Notes: generated by a model not told the origin, from the letters alone. Positions 1 to 9,009 are shown, counted from the stretch's first letter. The stretch: 64,000 nucleotides of DNA from Gemmatimonadota bacterium (GCA_026706635.1 JAPOYJ010000071.1:1-64000); one strand, 5' to 3'. Numbers and translations are program-made.

Positions 1-39
1 AACACTTACCGCCTCACGTCGCTCCCGCTCCCAGGTCGA

Positions 40-672
40 TCATGAATAAGGCGGGATTAGGCGCCCGTGTGTGACGATCAGTACTCCTTCGGAGACTGCA
101 GCGAGTCCAGTTATCACGTTGAAAGTGCCGAAGTATGCGCGAACCTCGTCCGCGGTCGCATTCTCGAACTCGCCTGGCTTGGGGCGATGGGCTTGCCTCC
201 ACGACGGGGGGGCTGCGAAGATAGAATCTCTCCACGAGCCAACATCTCCGTAGACACGCACGACATAAGTGAAATTCGTCGCGCCGAAGACGATCCCTTC
301 CACCCTAGCTCCGAGGACCGACGCCCAACTGGGCCAGTACGGCACTTCCCAGACATCCGGCGGTAGTCCCATCAGATCCTCCGCTGCGCGCCTACCGGCG
401 GCAGGAGACACCAGCCAGGCATTGGAGCCTAAGCCGGGTACGCGGCAGAGGCGGTCCGGAGCCGAGTCCCGAACTGACAACAGTTCAGTGAGCGCACTGT
501 CGGCTACGTGGAGCGAATCCACCTGATCGAAGTAGTCCAGCCAGTCGGCATCGTCACCAAGCCTTCTGCATCCCGCGACCAGCACGCCAGCTAGGAGACC
601 GATCAACAACGTCACCCAGACACCTTTCTTCACCGAATCGCACGGTTCGCTCTTCGAAGCGAATTCGGTCAT
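40..672 (-). CDS. Hypothetical lipoprotein
   Basis: Predicted 210-residue envelope protein of unknown function. Residues 17-34 form one hydrophobic segment ending in a lipobox (LVAGC, Cys35), so it is probably cleaved by signal peptidase II and lipid-anchored. The mature part starts with an acidic linker (RRLGDDADWLDYF) and has several Trp/Tyr-rich stretches. I recognise no catalytic motif or named family. It ends close to the left edge, and no partner gene is visible in the 95 bases between it and namZ. The ATG start is reasonable because it gives a short charged n-region before the hydrophobic core. The function is unassigned. Confidence 0.55.
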   Translation of the reverse strand: MTEFASKSEPCDSVKKGVWVTLLIGLLAGVLVAGCRRLGDDADWLDYFDQVDSLHVADSALTELLSVRDSAPDRLCRVPGLGSNAWLVSPAAGRRAAEDLMGLPPDVWEVPYWPSWASVLGARVEGIVFGATNFTYVVRVYGDVGSWRDSIFAAPPSWRQAHRPKPGEFENATADEVRAYFGTFNVITGLAAVSEGVLIVTHGRLIPPYS

Positions 673-766
673 TGCGGACTTCGGCTCCTGGCACCGCCGC
701 GCGGGGTGAAGACTTACGGACTGGGTCGCTCGTCCACCTACCTACAATGTATCGATCTTGGACGAG

Positions 767-2095
767 TCATGGCCGATCACCTCCCGCTTGTCGCCGACTT
801 CTCGAGGCGGTGAGGAGCTTGCCGCGGTCACGCCAGCCATCTCGGGCTCGCCCCCCGTACAGGGCGATCCGCTCCGCCGTCGCGCCGAACTCCTCCAGCT
901 CTGCCTCCGCCCCGGCCAGGACCGCCGCCGCGGTCGCGCCGTCCTGCACGCCCTCGCGCAGCGCCGGACTCCCCCAGAGGATGTCGATCGGGGGCAGAGT
1001 CTCCTCGTACTCGTACGGCGGTTCGCGCCACGAAAAGTCCCGAGGGGCGAGTTCGCGGGCTGCTACGAGGATCTCGACGGCGGTGCGGACCGGCTCGAAG
1101 GAGTGGGGGTCCGCGACGTGCAGCTGGGCGCCGCCGCAGAGTCGGCCAGCGTGCTTCTGGAAGGTGGGCTCGAAGTGGCACGGGCGGAAGCGGACGCCGG
1201 GGAGGCAGGCGCGGCCGAGCCGCGAGGTCAGCGCCTCGGGGTCCAGCCAGGGGGCGCCGAAGATCTCGAAGGGGCGGGTGGTGCCCCGGCCCTCCGACAG
1301 GTTCGTGCCTTCGAGCAGCACCATGCCCGGATACACCAGGCAGGAATCGGGAGTGGGGAGGTTCGGGCTCGGCATCACCCACGGGAGGCCGGTGTCGGGC
1401 CAGAGCATGGCGCGCTCCCACCCCCGCATGGGGACGACCGCGAGATCGCACCGTATTCCGCGCTCCTCCCTCAGCCAGCGGGCCATCTCGCCGCAGGTGA
1501 GCCCGTGCCGAAGCGGGATGGGATGCAGACCCACGAAGGACTTGTAGCCCGGTCGCGACAGCGAGCCCTCGAGCGCGATCCCGCCGATCGGGTTGGGGCG
1601 GTCCAGGACCACGAAGCGCACCCCCTCCTCGGCGCACGCCTCCATCGCCAGCGCCATCGTCCAGATGAAGGTGTAGACCCGGGTGCCTACGTCCTGCAGG
1701 TCGAAAATCAGCGCGTCGATGCCATCCAGCATCGCGGGAGTCGGCTTCCGCACCTCGCCGTAGAGGGAGTGCACGGGTAGGCCGGTGACCGGATCCACGT
1801 AGTCGTCCGACTCGATCATGTTGTCCTGCTTCTCGCCGCGGGTGCCGTGCTGGGGTCCGAAGAGCCGCCGCAGCTCCAGACCGGCCGAGAGGAGCACATC
1901 GGCGCTCGAAGCCAGCTTGGAGGTGACCGAGGCCGGGTGCTGGATCAGACCGACCGGGCACCCTCGGAGGAGCTTCGCCACCCTGGCCGCATCGCTACCC
2001 GCCTCGTGCGCCCCGGGCCCGCCGCCGAGCGCCAGCGCCAGCGCCTCGACGCCGCATCGGACGCGTGGGGCCTCGGAGATGCGCGACGGCCGCAA
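767..2095 (-). CDS. namZ: DUF1343 / NamZ-type exo-beta-N-acetylmuramidase
   Basis: Recognised as DUF1343, the family of NamZ, which removes N-acetylmuramic acid from the non-reducing end of peptidoglycan fragments during cell-wall recycling. Family hallmarks are visible: GLIQHPASVT near the N terminus, FGPQHGTRGEKQDN, LIFDLQDVGTRVYTFIWTM, DRPNPIGG, PSPNLPTPDSC and EGTNLSEGRGTTRPFE. The length (442 aa) is normal. No obvious signal peptide is seen with this start, although many family members are exported, so localisation is open. It lies downstream of msrP-msrQ on the same strand, with a 130-base gap that contains a short hairpin (GATCCCG at 2120-2126, CGGGATC at 2135-2141). The family call is secure; the activity is inferred from the family. 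Confidence 0.88.
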   Translation of the reverse strand: MRPSRISEAPRVRCGVEALALALGGGPGAHEAGSDAARVAKLLRGCPVGLIQHPASVTSKLASSADVLLSAGLELRRLFGPQHGTRGEKQDNMIESDDYVDPVTGLPVHSLYGEVRKPTPAMLDGIDALIFDLQDVGTRVYTFIWTMALAMEACAEEGVRFVVLDRPNPIGGIALEGSLSRPGYKSFVGLHPIPLRHGLTCGEMARWLREERGIRCDLAVVPMRGWERAMLWPDTGLPWVMPSPNLPTPDSCLVYPGMVLLEGTNLSEGRGTTRPFEIFGAPWLDPEALTSRLGRACLPGVRFRPCHFEPTFQKHAGRLCGGAQLHVADPHSFEPVRTAVEILVAARELAPRDFSWREPPYEYEETLPPIDILWGSPALREGVQDGATAAAVLAGAEAELEEFGATAERIALYGGRARDGWRDRGKLLTASRSRRQAGGDRP

Positions 2096-2224
2096 GGGTC
2101 GCTAGAAAAGCGCGACCGAGATCCCGAAGCGTACCGGGATCCCCTGAATCAACCGAATCGCGATGTCGTATGGATGTATGGTTATCTCGTACGGCAATAT
2201 GGTGCACTCGTGCATACGCCGTCG

Positions 2225-2855
2225 CTACCCCGCCTTGCCTCGGGGGCTTCGCCGGCCTCGGCGCATGCGCGAGGCTATCCACGGACTCCTCGCCGCAAGC
2301 AGGACCGCCAGCGCCAGCGCCGCGAGCAGCGGCCAGAAAGTGTCCGCCCGCACTTTCCAGTAGAAGTGCAGCACGCCGAGCGCGGCCGCCGGATAGACGA
2401 GGCGATGGAGCTTCAGCCAGCGCTTGCCGAGTCGACGAATCCACCCTCTCGTGGAGGTGGCCGCCAGCGGGACGAGCAGGAGCAGAGCAGCCATGCCGGC
2501 CGTGATGTAGCGGCGATCGCGCACGTCCTCCAGTATCGCGACCAACCCGAAGAGCTTGTCGATCCCGGCGTAGGCCAGGAAGTGCACGGCGGCGTGGAAG
2601 AAGGCGAAGAGCCCCAAAAGGCGGCGCGCCCGGGCCAGTCGGTTCCACCCGGTCAGGCGGCGAATGGGGGTAACGGCGAGCGTGGTTAGGAGGAAGACGA
2701 GCGCCCACCGCCCCTCGACCAGGATGATCGTGTCGACCGGAAGGAGGCCCAGGCTGCCCCGGACGAAGCCGACGGCCAGATAGGCGACCGGCGCCAACCC
2801 GACCGCCCAGATGGTGCCTTTCAGGACAAAAAGTCGGCGCTTGGCGGACCACCAT
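2225..2855 (-). CDS. msrQ: MsrQ heme-binding membrane subunit (5' frameshift)
   Basis: Ferric-reductase-like membrane protein that passes quinol electrons to MsrP for repair of methionine sulfoxide in the periplasm. About six hydrophobic segments are seen (for example GTIWAVGLAPVAYLAVGFV and YITAGMAALLLLVPLAATS), with the heme-ligand histidines in FFHAAVHFLAYAG and WLKLHRLVYPAA. It follows msrP directly. The long reading frame has no ATG/GTG/TTG between the msrP stop and the first membrane segment. An ATG at 2855 reaches the frame perfectly if one base is removed from a run of five A/T at 2828-2832, giving MVVRQAPTFVLKGTIW. So the gene has a single-base frameshift: either an assembly error or a real 5' lesion. 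The last ~20 residues are encoded by a degenerate copy of the interspersed repeat. Confidence 0.8.
2231..2290 (+). repeat. Degenerate copy of CTAGCAG-family repeat (right half)
   Basis: These 60 bases match the right-hand half of the full copies at 8758 and 12388: the order is CGCCTTGCC, GGGGCTTCGCCGG, CTCGG, TGCGCGAG, then TATCCACGGACT. The copy forms the 3' end of msrQ and encodes its Arg-rich C-terminal tail. Confidence 0.6.
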
Positions 2856-2880
2856 CCCCCGCCAGCGCCCGGCCGTCCGC

Positions 2881-3816
2881 TCAGAAGTGCTTCCTCAGGT
2901 CCATCCCCTCGTACAGGTGCGCCACCTCGTCGGCGTACCCGTTCAGGAACTGCGTGTCGATGCGGCGGTACCCAAAGAGCCTGCTGCCGTCTATCCGCTT
3001 CTCGGTCTCCTGGCTCCAGCGCGGATGGCGCACCTCCGGATTCACATTCGAGTAGAAGCCGTACTCGCGCGGGCTGTCGCTCGACCAGGTCGTCCGCGGC
3101 TGGTCGCGTACGAAGCTCATCCGCACAATCGACTTGATGCTCTTGAAGCCGTACTTCCACGGGACGACGAGCCGCAGCGGGGCGCCGTTCTGGTTTGGCA
3201 GGGTCTTGCCGTAGAGGCCGACCACCAGGAACGAGAGCGGGTGCAGGGCCTCGTCCAGACGCAGGCCCTCGCGGTACGGCCACCCGATCCTCGGCTTCCA
3301 CCGTCGCTCCGGCATCTGGTCGGGATCCCACAGCGTCTCGAAGGCCACGTAGCGGGCGCGCGGCTCGACCTCGGCGCGGCGGATCACGTCGGCGAGGGGG
3401 AAGCCCCGCCACGGTATCACCATCGACCACCCCTCGACGCAACGCAGCCGGTAGACCCGGTCTTCGAGCGCGGACGGACGGATGAAGTCCTCCAGCGCGT
3501 AGTCGCCAGGCTTCGCGCAGAGCCCGTCCACCCTCACCGTCCACGGCTTGGCCACGAGCGTATGGGCATTGCGCGACGGGTCCTCGTTGCCCAGCCCGAA
3601 CTCGTAGAAGTTGTTGTGGGTGGTGATCTCCTCCCAGCTGTTGGGCTCCTCCTCGCCGTGTATCGGTGCCTCTTCGGCCGCGACGCCCCGGCCCAGAAAG
3701 GTGGCGGCCCCGATCCCCGCCGTGGCGCCGAGGAACTTCCGCCGGTCGAGGTAGGTCGACTCCGGCGTGATTTCGGAGGAGGGGACTTCGCTGGACCTGC
3801 GGACCCGAATGACCAT
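2881..3816 (-). CDS. msrP: MsrP molybdopterin methionine-sulfoxide reductase
   Basis: Periplasmic catalytic subunit of MsrPQ, which reduces protein-bound methionine sulfoxide using a mononuclear molybdopterin cofactor. The twin-arginine signal DRRKFLG (residues 24-30) is followed by a hydrophobic stretch, as expected for a cofactor-loaded Tat substrate. Family landmarks are NNFYEFGL, the molybdenum-ligand Cys126 in YRLRCVEGWSM, WYGF-like VPWKYGFKSIKSI and QNGAPLRLVVPWK. I chose the ATG at 3816, since longer upstream frames only add unrelated sequence before the Tat signal. It is immediately followed by msrQ. Length (311 aa) is normal for the family. Confidence 0.93.
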   Translation of the reverse strand: MVIRVRRSSEVPSSEITPESTYLDRRKFLGATAGIGAATFLGRGVAAEEAPIHGEEEPNSWEEITTHNNFYEFGLGNEDPSRNAHTLVAKPWTVRVDGLCAKPGDYALEDFIRPSALEDRVYRLRCVEGWSMVIPWRGFPLADVIRRAEVEPRARYVAFETLWDPDQMPERRWKPRIGWPYREGLRLDEALHPLSFLVVGLYGKTLPNQNGAPLRLVVPWKYGFKSIKSIVRMSFVRDQPRTTWSSDSPREYGFYSNVNPEVRHPRWSQETEKRIDGSRLFGYRRIDTQFLNGYADEVAHLYEGMDLRKHF

Positions 3817-4001
3817 GCGGGATCGTCGCTCCGTCTCATGGGTGGAGCCTGCATCATCGCCCGGCCCGAAGCCGACTGTCAAGCGGCCGATGCTACCCGA
3901 CCTTTGCGACCACGGGCCCCCGGAGCTAATTACTATCTGCCCTAAGCCGGTCGCTTCCCCACCATTTCGACCCAAGTGCCCTGCCCGCGAGGCGTCGCCC
4001 C

Positions 4002-5672
4002 ATGTCCGCACCACACCTCCTCCGGAAGTCCCCGCCCGTCGGGTCCGAGGCTGCTGCACGGAGGCCCGACGCCGTGATTGTCGGCAGCGGGGTAGGGGGC
4101 AGCATGGCTGCCCACGCCCTCGTGGAGGGCGGCATGAAGGTGCTGATGATCGAGCGCGGGGAGCATGTCGAGCGCGGCCGGCACAACTGGGCCCCCGACG
4201 CCGCCTTCGAGCTCAGCCCCTACTTCAGGATGGAGAGCCACTACCGCCTCCGGGGCGATAGCAGGGGCCGCAAGGGGACCTTCCAGTGTGTCGGCGGACC
4301 ATCTCTCTTCTACGGCGGCGTGGCGCTCAGGCTCCGGTCTTCGGACTTCGAACCGCACGCTGAGATCACCGGCACGAGCGGCGCGAGGTGGCCCATCTCG
4401 TACGCCGATCTGGCGCTGCACTACGAGAGCGCCGAGGGGCTGCTCGGCGTGGCTGGCCGCCCTGCCGCCGACCCCTTCGATCCCGCCGACGAAGTTGCGT
4501 ACCCCCGTAGGCCGCCCGACCTCCGGGGCCCAGCCCGGCTGGTCCACGACTCTGCCACACGGCTGGGGTTGCGACCGACGCACCTGCCGCTCGCCATCGA
4601 CTTCGAGGGGGCGGATTCGATGGGTGGCGGCGGAGACGGCAAGTGCGCCATGTGCGACACCTGCGACGGCTACATCTGCGCCGTCGGTGCCAAGCGGGAC
4701 CCGGCTCAGGCGGTGCTTGGCGGACTCGTCGGGCGCGGCCTGACCCTAATGTCCAACACCGTGGCGGTTCGCATCCTCTGGAGCGGACGGCGCGTAGACG
4801 GGGTGGTATGTCTGGACCGGAGCACCGGACGCCGGCGTGTCTTCTCGGCCGATCGGTACCTTCTGGCTGGCGGGGCGCTGGGTTCGCCACACCTGGTGCT
4901 GGCCTCCGGCCTGGAGGCCGTATCGCCAGCCCGCGACTGGATCGGCAGGTGCCTGATGCGCCACAGCAACATGATCGCCTACGGTCTCTTTCCCTCCCCC
5001 TTGGCCGACTCCGACGCCTTTCACAAGCAGGTGGGGATCTTCGACCACTACGGCCACACCGCCTCGGAGCCCAAACTCGGCCAGTTGCAGTCGATCCACC
5101 CGCCCCCGCCGGGACTCGTCGCCCGGATGGTCCCCCGGCCGCTCCGGCCGGTGATCCCGCCTCTCCGGCGACGCATGGCAGGCCTCCTCGCAATCGCCGA
5201 GGACGAGCCCCGCCGCGATAACCACATTGCCGTCTCCCGCTCCCAGAGCGACCGCTACGGAATCCCGAGGGCCACGATCACCCACAGCTACACCCGCCGC
5301 GATAGGGCGGCGCGGCGCAAGCTGGCGGCCGTCGCGCGGGCCGTGCTCAAGGAGGCTGGGGCGATCGTCGTGCCGTCATTTAGGATCCGCACCTTCTCGC
5401 ACGCGGTGGGGACGCTGCGCATGGGGGCGGATCCGGCCACCTCGCCCCTCGACCGGTGGTGCCGACTCCGGGGAACCGACAACCTCTGGGTGGCCGACGG
5501 CAGCTTCATGCCCCGCTCGGGGGCGGTGAATCCCTCGCTGACGATCGCAGCCAACGCGCTGCGCGTGGGCAGTGCGGTGGCGGGCATGGGCGTGACGGAG
5601 TCTGCAGCACGTACCGACCCGGGCCGGAAGGCGACCGCTCCGGGCCGGAGCCGCGCGGGGTTCGCGGCGTGA
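4002..5672 (+). CDS. GMC-family FAD oxidoreductase
   Basis: A 556-residue glucose-methanol-choline type flavoenzyme. The dinucleotide-binding motif VIVGSGVGGSMAAHAL lies near residue 25, followed by an acidic strand end (VLMIERGEH). The C-terminal GMC domain contains SHAVGTLRMGADP and VADGSFMPRSGAVNPSLTIAANALR, with the conserved His and Asn of the active site. A four-Cys patch (KCAMCDTCDGYICAVGAKRDP) sits mid-protein, as in the sugar/alcohol dehydrogenase branch. The substrate cannot be told from sequence. It is the first gene of a three-gene operon; its TGA overlaps the GTG of the next gene. The gap before it (3817-4001) separates it from divergent msrP and probably holds both promoters. 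Confidence 0.85.
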   Translation: MSAPHLLRKSPPVGSEAAARRPDAVIVGSGVGGSMAAHALVEGGMKVLMIERGEHVERGRHNWAPDAAFELSPYFRMESHYRLRGDSRGRKGTFQCVGGPSLFYGGVALRLRSSDFEPHAEITGTSGARWPISYADLALHYESAEGLLGVAGRPAADPFDPADEVAYPRRPPDLRGPARLVHDSATRLGLRPTHLPLAIDFEGADSMGGGGDGKCAMCDTCDGYICAVGAKRDPAQAVLGGLVGRGLTLMSNTVAVRILWSGRRVDGVVCLDRSTGRRRVFSADRYLLAGGALGSPHLVLASGLEAVSPARDWIGRCLMRHSNMIAYGLFPSPLADSDAFHKQVGIFDHYGHTASEPKLGQLQSIHPPPPGLVARMVPRPLRPVIPPLRRRMAGLLAIAEDEPRRDNHIAVSRSQSDRYGIPRATITHSYTRRDRAARRKLAAVARAVLKEAGAIVVPSFRIRTFSHAVGTLRMGADPATSPLDRWCRLRGTDNLWVADGSFMPRSGAVNPSLTIAANALRVGSAVAGMGVTESAARTDPGRKATAPGRSRAGFAA

Positions 5673-6655
5673 GCGCCCGACAGGCGACGCCTCGCATCCT
5701 GATCGTTGGCGCCGGTTGGGCGGCCGGTCTGCACGCCCGCCTGCTCGCCAAGCACCATCGTGAGGTCGACCTCTACCACTGGTCCCGGCGCGCGGGCCCC
5801 GCCCAGGCCCTCGCGGCGAAGCACGGGGGCAGGTGCATCGGGGGCGAGTGGACCGACGCGGTGGCCGACGAACGGATCACGGCGGTCTTCATCACCACTC
5901 CTCCCCACACGCACCGCGAGATTGCGCTCGCGGCGCTCGCCACAGGCAAGGACGCGATTGTCGAGAAGCCCGCCTTCCTCGACATGGCCGAGTTCGACGC
6001 CGTGGAGCGGGCGGTCGCCGACTCGGGCCGCCAGCTCCTGGTCGCCGAGAACTACCTCTACAAGCCGCTGCTGGGCGCGATTCGCCGAGTGGTCCGCTCG
6101 GGCGCGCTGGGTCAGGTGCGGTTCGTCTCGATCGACGCGGTGAAGCGTCAGGTCGCCACTGGATGGCGCGCCGACCCGGCGCGGGCGGGGGGCGGCGCCC
6201 TGTTCGAGAGCGGCATCCACTGGGTGGCTATGCTCGACGGCATCGGCCTGACGATCCGGAGCGCCCGCGCCTTCTTTCCCGACGCTCCGGGAGGACACGA
6301 GCGCAGCGTCGTCTTCGTGGCCGAGTACGAGGAGGGCGCGACGGGGGTGCTGACGCACTCCTGGGAGATTCCCGCCCTGCTGCGCGGGGTGCGCCTCTCG
6401 AGGATCTACGGCACCCGCTCCTCCCTGCTCTTCGAGTCGAACGGTCTCTTCCTGCTGCGCGGCCACCGCCATCTGTCGCTCCCCGGACTTTCCGATATGC
6501 TTGGCTACCGTGCGATGCTCCGAGATTTTGTCGGGGCGCTAGCGACCGGCAGAGAGCCGAAGTTCACCCTTGCCGACGCGCGCAGGTGCATAGCAATGAT
6601 CCAGGACGTCTACATGGAAGACGCCCCTCCGAAGCGGGGACAGGAGCAACCGTGA
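5669..6655 (+). CDS. Gfo/Idh/MocA-family NAD(P) dehydrogenase
   Basis: A 328-residue oxidoreductase of the Gfo/Idh/MocA family, which oxidises or reduces sugar-type substrates with NAD(P). The N-terminal Rossmann motif ILIVGAGWAAGLHARLL is followed by the family signature AIVEKPAFLDMAEFDAVERA, with its EKP catalytic Lys, and a C-terminal beta-sheet domain with FESGIHWVAML. I chose GTG at 5669 because it overlaps the upstream stop (GTGA) and starts just before the Rossmann strand; upstream sequence in frame is GMC coding sequence. The stop overlaps the next gene by the same GTGA arrangement, so all three genes are probably translationally coupled. The substrate is unknown. Confidence 0.85.
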   Translation: MSARQATPRILIVGAGWAAGLHARLLAKHHREVDLYHWSRRAGPAQALAAKHGGRCIGGEWTDAVADERITAVFITTPPHTHREIALAALATGKDAIVEKPAFLDMAEFDAVERAVADSGRQLLVAENYLYKPLLGAIRRVVRSGALGQVRFVSIDAVKRQVATGWRADPARAGGGALFESGIHWVAMLDGIGLTIRSARAFFPDAPGGHERSVVFVAEYEEGATGVLTHSWEIPALLRGVRLSRIYGTRSSLLFESNGLFLLRGHRHLSLPGLSDMLGYRAMLRDFVGALATGREPKFTLADARRCIAMIQDVYMEDAPPKRGQEQP

Positions 6656-7452
6656 GTCTGGTAAACGAACTGCTGGTGGGAATGGCCGCAGGCGCTCACA
6701 TCTCGACGTGGGGCATGTACAAGGACTCGATCCACGAGGGCTTCACCGTTCCTCGCTATCTGCGGAGCACCTTCGTGGGTTTGGTCTGGGCTCCGATCAT
6801 CGCGCATCTTGCCGACCTCGACGCCACCACCGCGGGCGGGATGGCGCTCCTCTTCGGCGTCACCTACGCCGCCGAGCGGGCCACGACCGAGTTCTGGAAG
6901 ACCTTCATCCGCGACGAGGACCAGTCGAAGTACTTCATTCCGATGCAGTTCCACGTCTTCGGACACGTCCCCAGGAATCGCCTGACCCGCCTCATGGTCG
7001 GCCTGGGCTACGTTGGCGTTGCCTGCGTGGCGATCTGGGCGGCGACCCGGTTGCAGCCCCCACCCGGAACCGAGGGCCCCCTCTGGCAGGTCCTGCTCGT
7101 GGCCAGCATCGGCGGGTGGTACTCCGCCTGCGGCGGCGCCTTCAAGGACGCTCCGATCGAGGGTTTCGAGTGGTTCAAGTTCTTCCGAAGCCCGGTGTCA
7201 GCGGCGCTCTACGGCTTTCTGGCGTCGCAGCTTACGAGCAGCTATCTGCTCATCGCCCTAGCCGGGATCGGGTACACGGTCGCCACCCTCGAGAGCTACA
7301 AGACCTTCTTCTTCCCCTCGAGGCCGCGCGGGAAGTTCGCTGGCAAGCCTATCACCCACCCCGAGATGCTCGCCACGCGACAGAAGTTCGTTCCTCTCTA
7401 CGTGGCGATCTGGGTTGGAATCGTGACGGTCTTCATCCTGGCGCTCATCTGA
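6652..7452 (+). CDS. Integral membrane protein of unknown function
   Basis: A 266-residue polytopic membrane protein with roughly six hydrophobic segments, including YVGVACVAIWAATRL, LLVASIGGWYSACGGA, LLIALAGIGYTVATL and a C-terminal VAIWVGIVTVFILALI. Two related motifs recur: WGMYKDSIHEGFTVPRYLRS near the N terminus and GGAFKDAPIEGFEWFKFFRS in the middle (K-D-x-x-x-E-G-F), suggesting an internal duplication with a functional site. No named family is recognised. The GTG start overlaps the Gfo/Idh stop, so its job is likely tied to the two oxidoreductases, perhaps as a membrane partner or transporter for their substrate. Confidence 0.75.
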   Translation: MSLVNELLVGMAAGAHISTWGMYKDSIHEGFTVPRYLRSTFVGLVWAPIIAHLADLDATTAGGMALLFGVTYAAERATTEFWKTFIRDEDQSKYFIPMQFHVFGHVPRNRLTRLMVGLGYVGVACVAIWAATRLQPPPGTEGPLWQVLLVASIGGWYSACGGAFKDAPIEGFEWFKFFRSPVSAALYGFLASQLTSSYLLIALAGIGYTVATLESYKTFFFPSRPRGKFAGKPITHPEMLATRQKFVPLYVAIWVGIVTVFILALI

Positions 7453-7466
7453 CCTGCCGCCCAACT

Positions 7467-8417
7467 TCAGCCGACAGCCTCCCAGAGCTCCCCGAAGCGC
7501 ATCGCCATGCGGGGCCCCGCCCCCTCGTCCTCGTGCTTGAAGAAGACGAACGCCTCCCGCCACCTGGCACGCCGGAGCGCCGCCGCCCATCCCTCCAGCT
7601 CCGCACGCGAGTAGCCCGGCCGACGTAGCCTTGCGTACCCGAACGGGGCGGTCTCGACGACCGGTGGCTCGTCGCCGCCCGTGTCGGCGATGACGAGGGC
7701 CGACGCCGCGTCTGCCAAGGCCTGGTGAACCTCGTCGCTCTGCCAGCTCTCGTGGCGAAACTCGAATGCGGCGCGCACGGTGGCCGGTAGCAACGCCAGA
7801 AACTCCCGGAGCCGGGCGACATCCGCCCGCAGGAAGGGCGGCAGCTGAAAGAGGATCGGCCCCATCCGGTCGCCCAGGCCGTCGGTGGCCGTACGGGTCA
7901 GGTACTTCAGAGGCTCTTCCGCATCCTTGAGCCGCTTCATGTGCGTGATCCTGCGGCTGGCCTTCAGCACGAAGGTAAAGGATGCGGGCGTCTGCGAGGC
8001 CCACCTCTCCAGCATCTCGAGGCGCGGCAGGCGGTAGAAGGTGCTGTTGATCTCGACGCTCGAGAGAGTGCGCGAGTAGTGTTCGAGCATGCGGGCGGGC
8101 GAGAGCTTCTCGGGGTAGAAGGTCCCCCGCCACTCCTTGTAGGAGAAGCCGCTGGTGCCGGTCCGAAGGAGTGGCGGGAGGGAGCCGCGGCGCGCCTCGC
8201 CGACGGCGCTCGCCCGGCACGCTGGGCAGCGGACTGTGACCCGGTCTCGCACGTAGGCGACGTCGTCCCGCGGCCCGGCCCGAATGACGGAACAGCTGGC
8301 GCCGCACCTGGGACAGCTGGGTGGCGCCGCCGCCGATGCAGCGCCCCGTAGCAGCAGATCGCGCTCCTTGGCGGTGTAGCTCACGGCAAACCTCCCACGG
8401 CAGGTGCGGCGGTGCAT
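7467..8417 (-). CDS. DUF72 (YecE-like) TIM-barrel protein with N-terminal zinc ribbon
   Basis: DUF72 family protein with a TIM-barrel fold; no accepted reaction is known for the family. The core begins at LLRTGTSGFSYKEWRGTFYP and continues with the typical EINSTFYRLP, FVLKASRRITHMKRL, ILFQLPP, FEFRHESW and a C-terminal FVFFKHEDEGAGP. Unusually, about 80 residues precede the barrel and carry paired Cys motifs (CPRCGASC and RCPAC), a likely zinc ribbon. A GTG at 8384 is an alternative start that keeps the ribbon. It converges with the preceding operon across 14 bases. Confidence 0.85.
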   Translation of the reverse strand: MHRRTCRGRFAVSYTAKERDLLLRGAASAAAPPSCPRCGASCSVIRAGPRDDVAYVRDRVTVRCPACRASAVGEARRGSLPPLLRTGTSGFSYKEWRGTFYPEKLSPARMLEHYSRTLSSVEINSTFYRLPRLEMLERWASQTPASFTFVLKASRRITHMKRLKDAEEPLKYLTRTATDGLGDRMGPILFQLPPFLRADVARLREFLALLPATVRAAFEFRHESWQSDEVHQALADAASALVIADTGGDEPPVVETAPFGYARLRRPGYSRAELEGWAAALRRARWREAFVFFKHEDEGAGPRMAMRFGELWEAVG

Positions 8418-8554
8418 CCCAGCTGGACCGCTTCGCCCGTCTGAAACCCCGACACCCCTTCAGCCAGTATCTTACCGGTCACCGAAGTCCCCCATGGCGG
8501 GCCCACGGCTGGTCGGGTGACAGCCATAACGAACAATGAGATAGGAGACTCTAG

Positions 8555-8761
8555 ATGGGAACCCTCAAGACTGTCTGCACCGTGGCCGCCGCCGGTGTCG
8601 CCGGCCTCGTAGCTCTCAAGCTCCTGGCCGCGTTGGCTCTACCCCTGCTCGGCATCCTCTTCGGGCTCCTCGGGCTCGCCCTCAAGGTCGGGCTGGTTGC
8701 CGGTATCGGGTACCTGGTCTACCGTCTCGTGCGCCGCTGGCGGAGCGAGGCCCCTGCCTAG
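8555..8761 (+). CDS. Small two-segment membrane protein
   Basis: A 68-residue hydrophobic protein with two adjacent membrane segments rich in Gly/Ala/Leu (AAGVAGLVALKLLAALALPLLG and LKVGLVAGIGYLVYRLV), ending in a basic tail (RRWRSEAP). An AGGAG ribosome site lies about 8 bases before the ATG. The function is unknown. Its stop codon TAG is the second to fourth base of the CTAG that begins the adjacent interspersed repeat, so the present C terminus may have been set by the repeat insertion. Confidence 0.6.
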   Translation: MGTLKTVCTVAAAGVAGLVALKLLAALALPLLGILFGLLGLALKVGLVAGIGYLVYRLVRRWRSEAPA

Positions 8762-9005
8762 CAGCCCGTGGACAAACCCCCCCCGGCATTCGAGGCGCGC
8801 TGCATTCGTGCTGGGCCGCTGCGCTCTGCGTTGCTTCTTGGGCGAATGGCTCTGCCATGCGCCCCGCGAAGCGCCTTGCCAGCCCGGCGCTTCGCCCCTA
8901 CTCGGTGCTCGCCCGGGCGCATCCACGGACCACTTCGTCGCGCCTTGCCAGCGGGGCGCTTCGCCGGTCTCGGTGCTCGCGCGAGATTGTCCACGGACTG
9001 CCTAG
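8758..9005 (+). repeat. CTAGCAG-family interspersed repeat, full copy A
   Basis: A 248-base element bounded by CTAGCAGCCCGTGG on the left and CCACGGACTGCCTAG on the right, which are near-perfect inverted repeats. Inside are GGCATTCGAGG, GCTGCATTC, GCGTTGCTTCTTGGGCGAAT and a ~65-base block starting CGCCTTGCCAGC that is present twice in tandem. No reading frame with a recognisable transposase is inside, so it is MITE-like (non-autonomous). Close relatives are at 11478 and 12388. Confidence 0.8.
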
Positions 9006-9009
9006 CGGC

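Noticed and set aside
758-1780. Plus-strand open frame opposite namZ
   Set aside because: Composition is typical of antisense GC-rich DNA and the opposite strand carries a clear DUF1343 gene.
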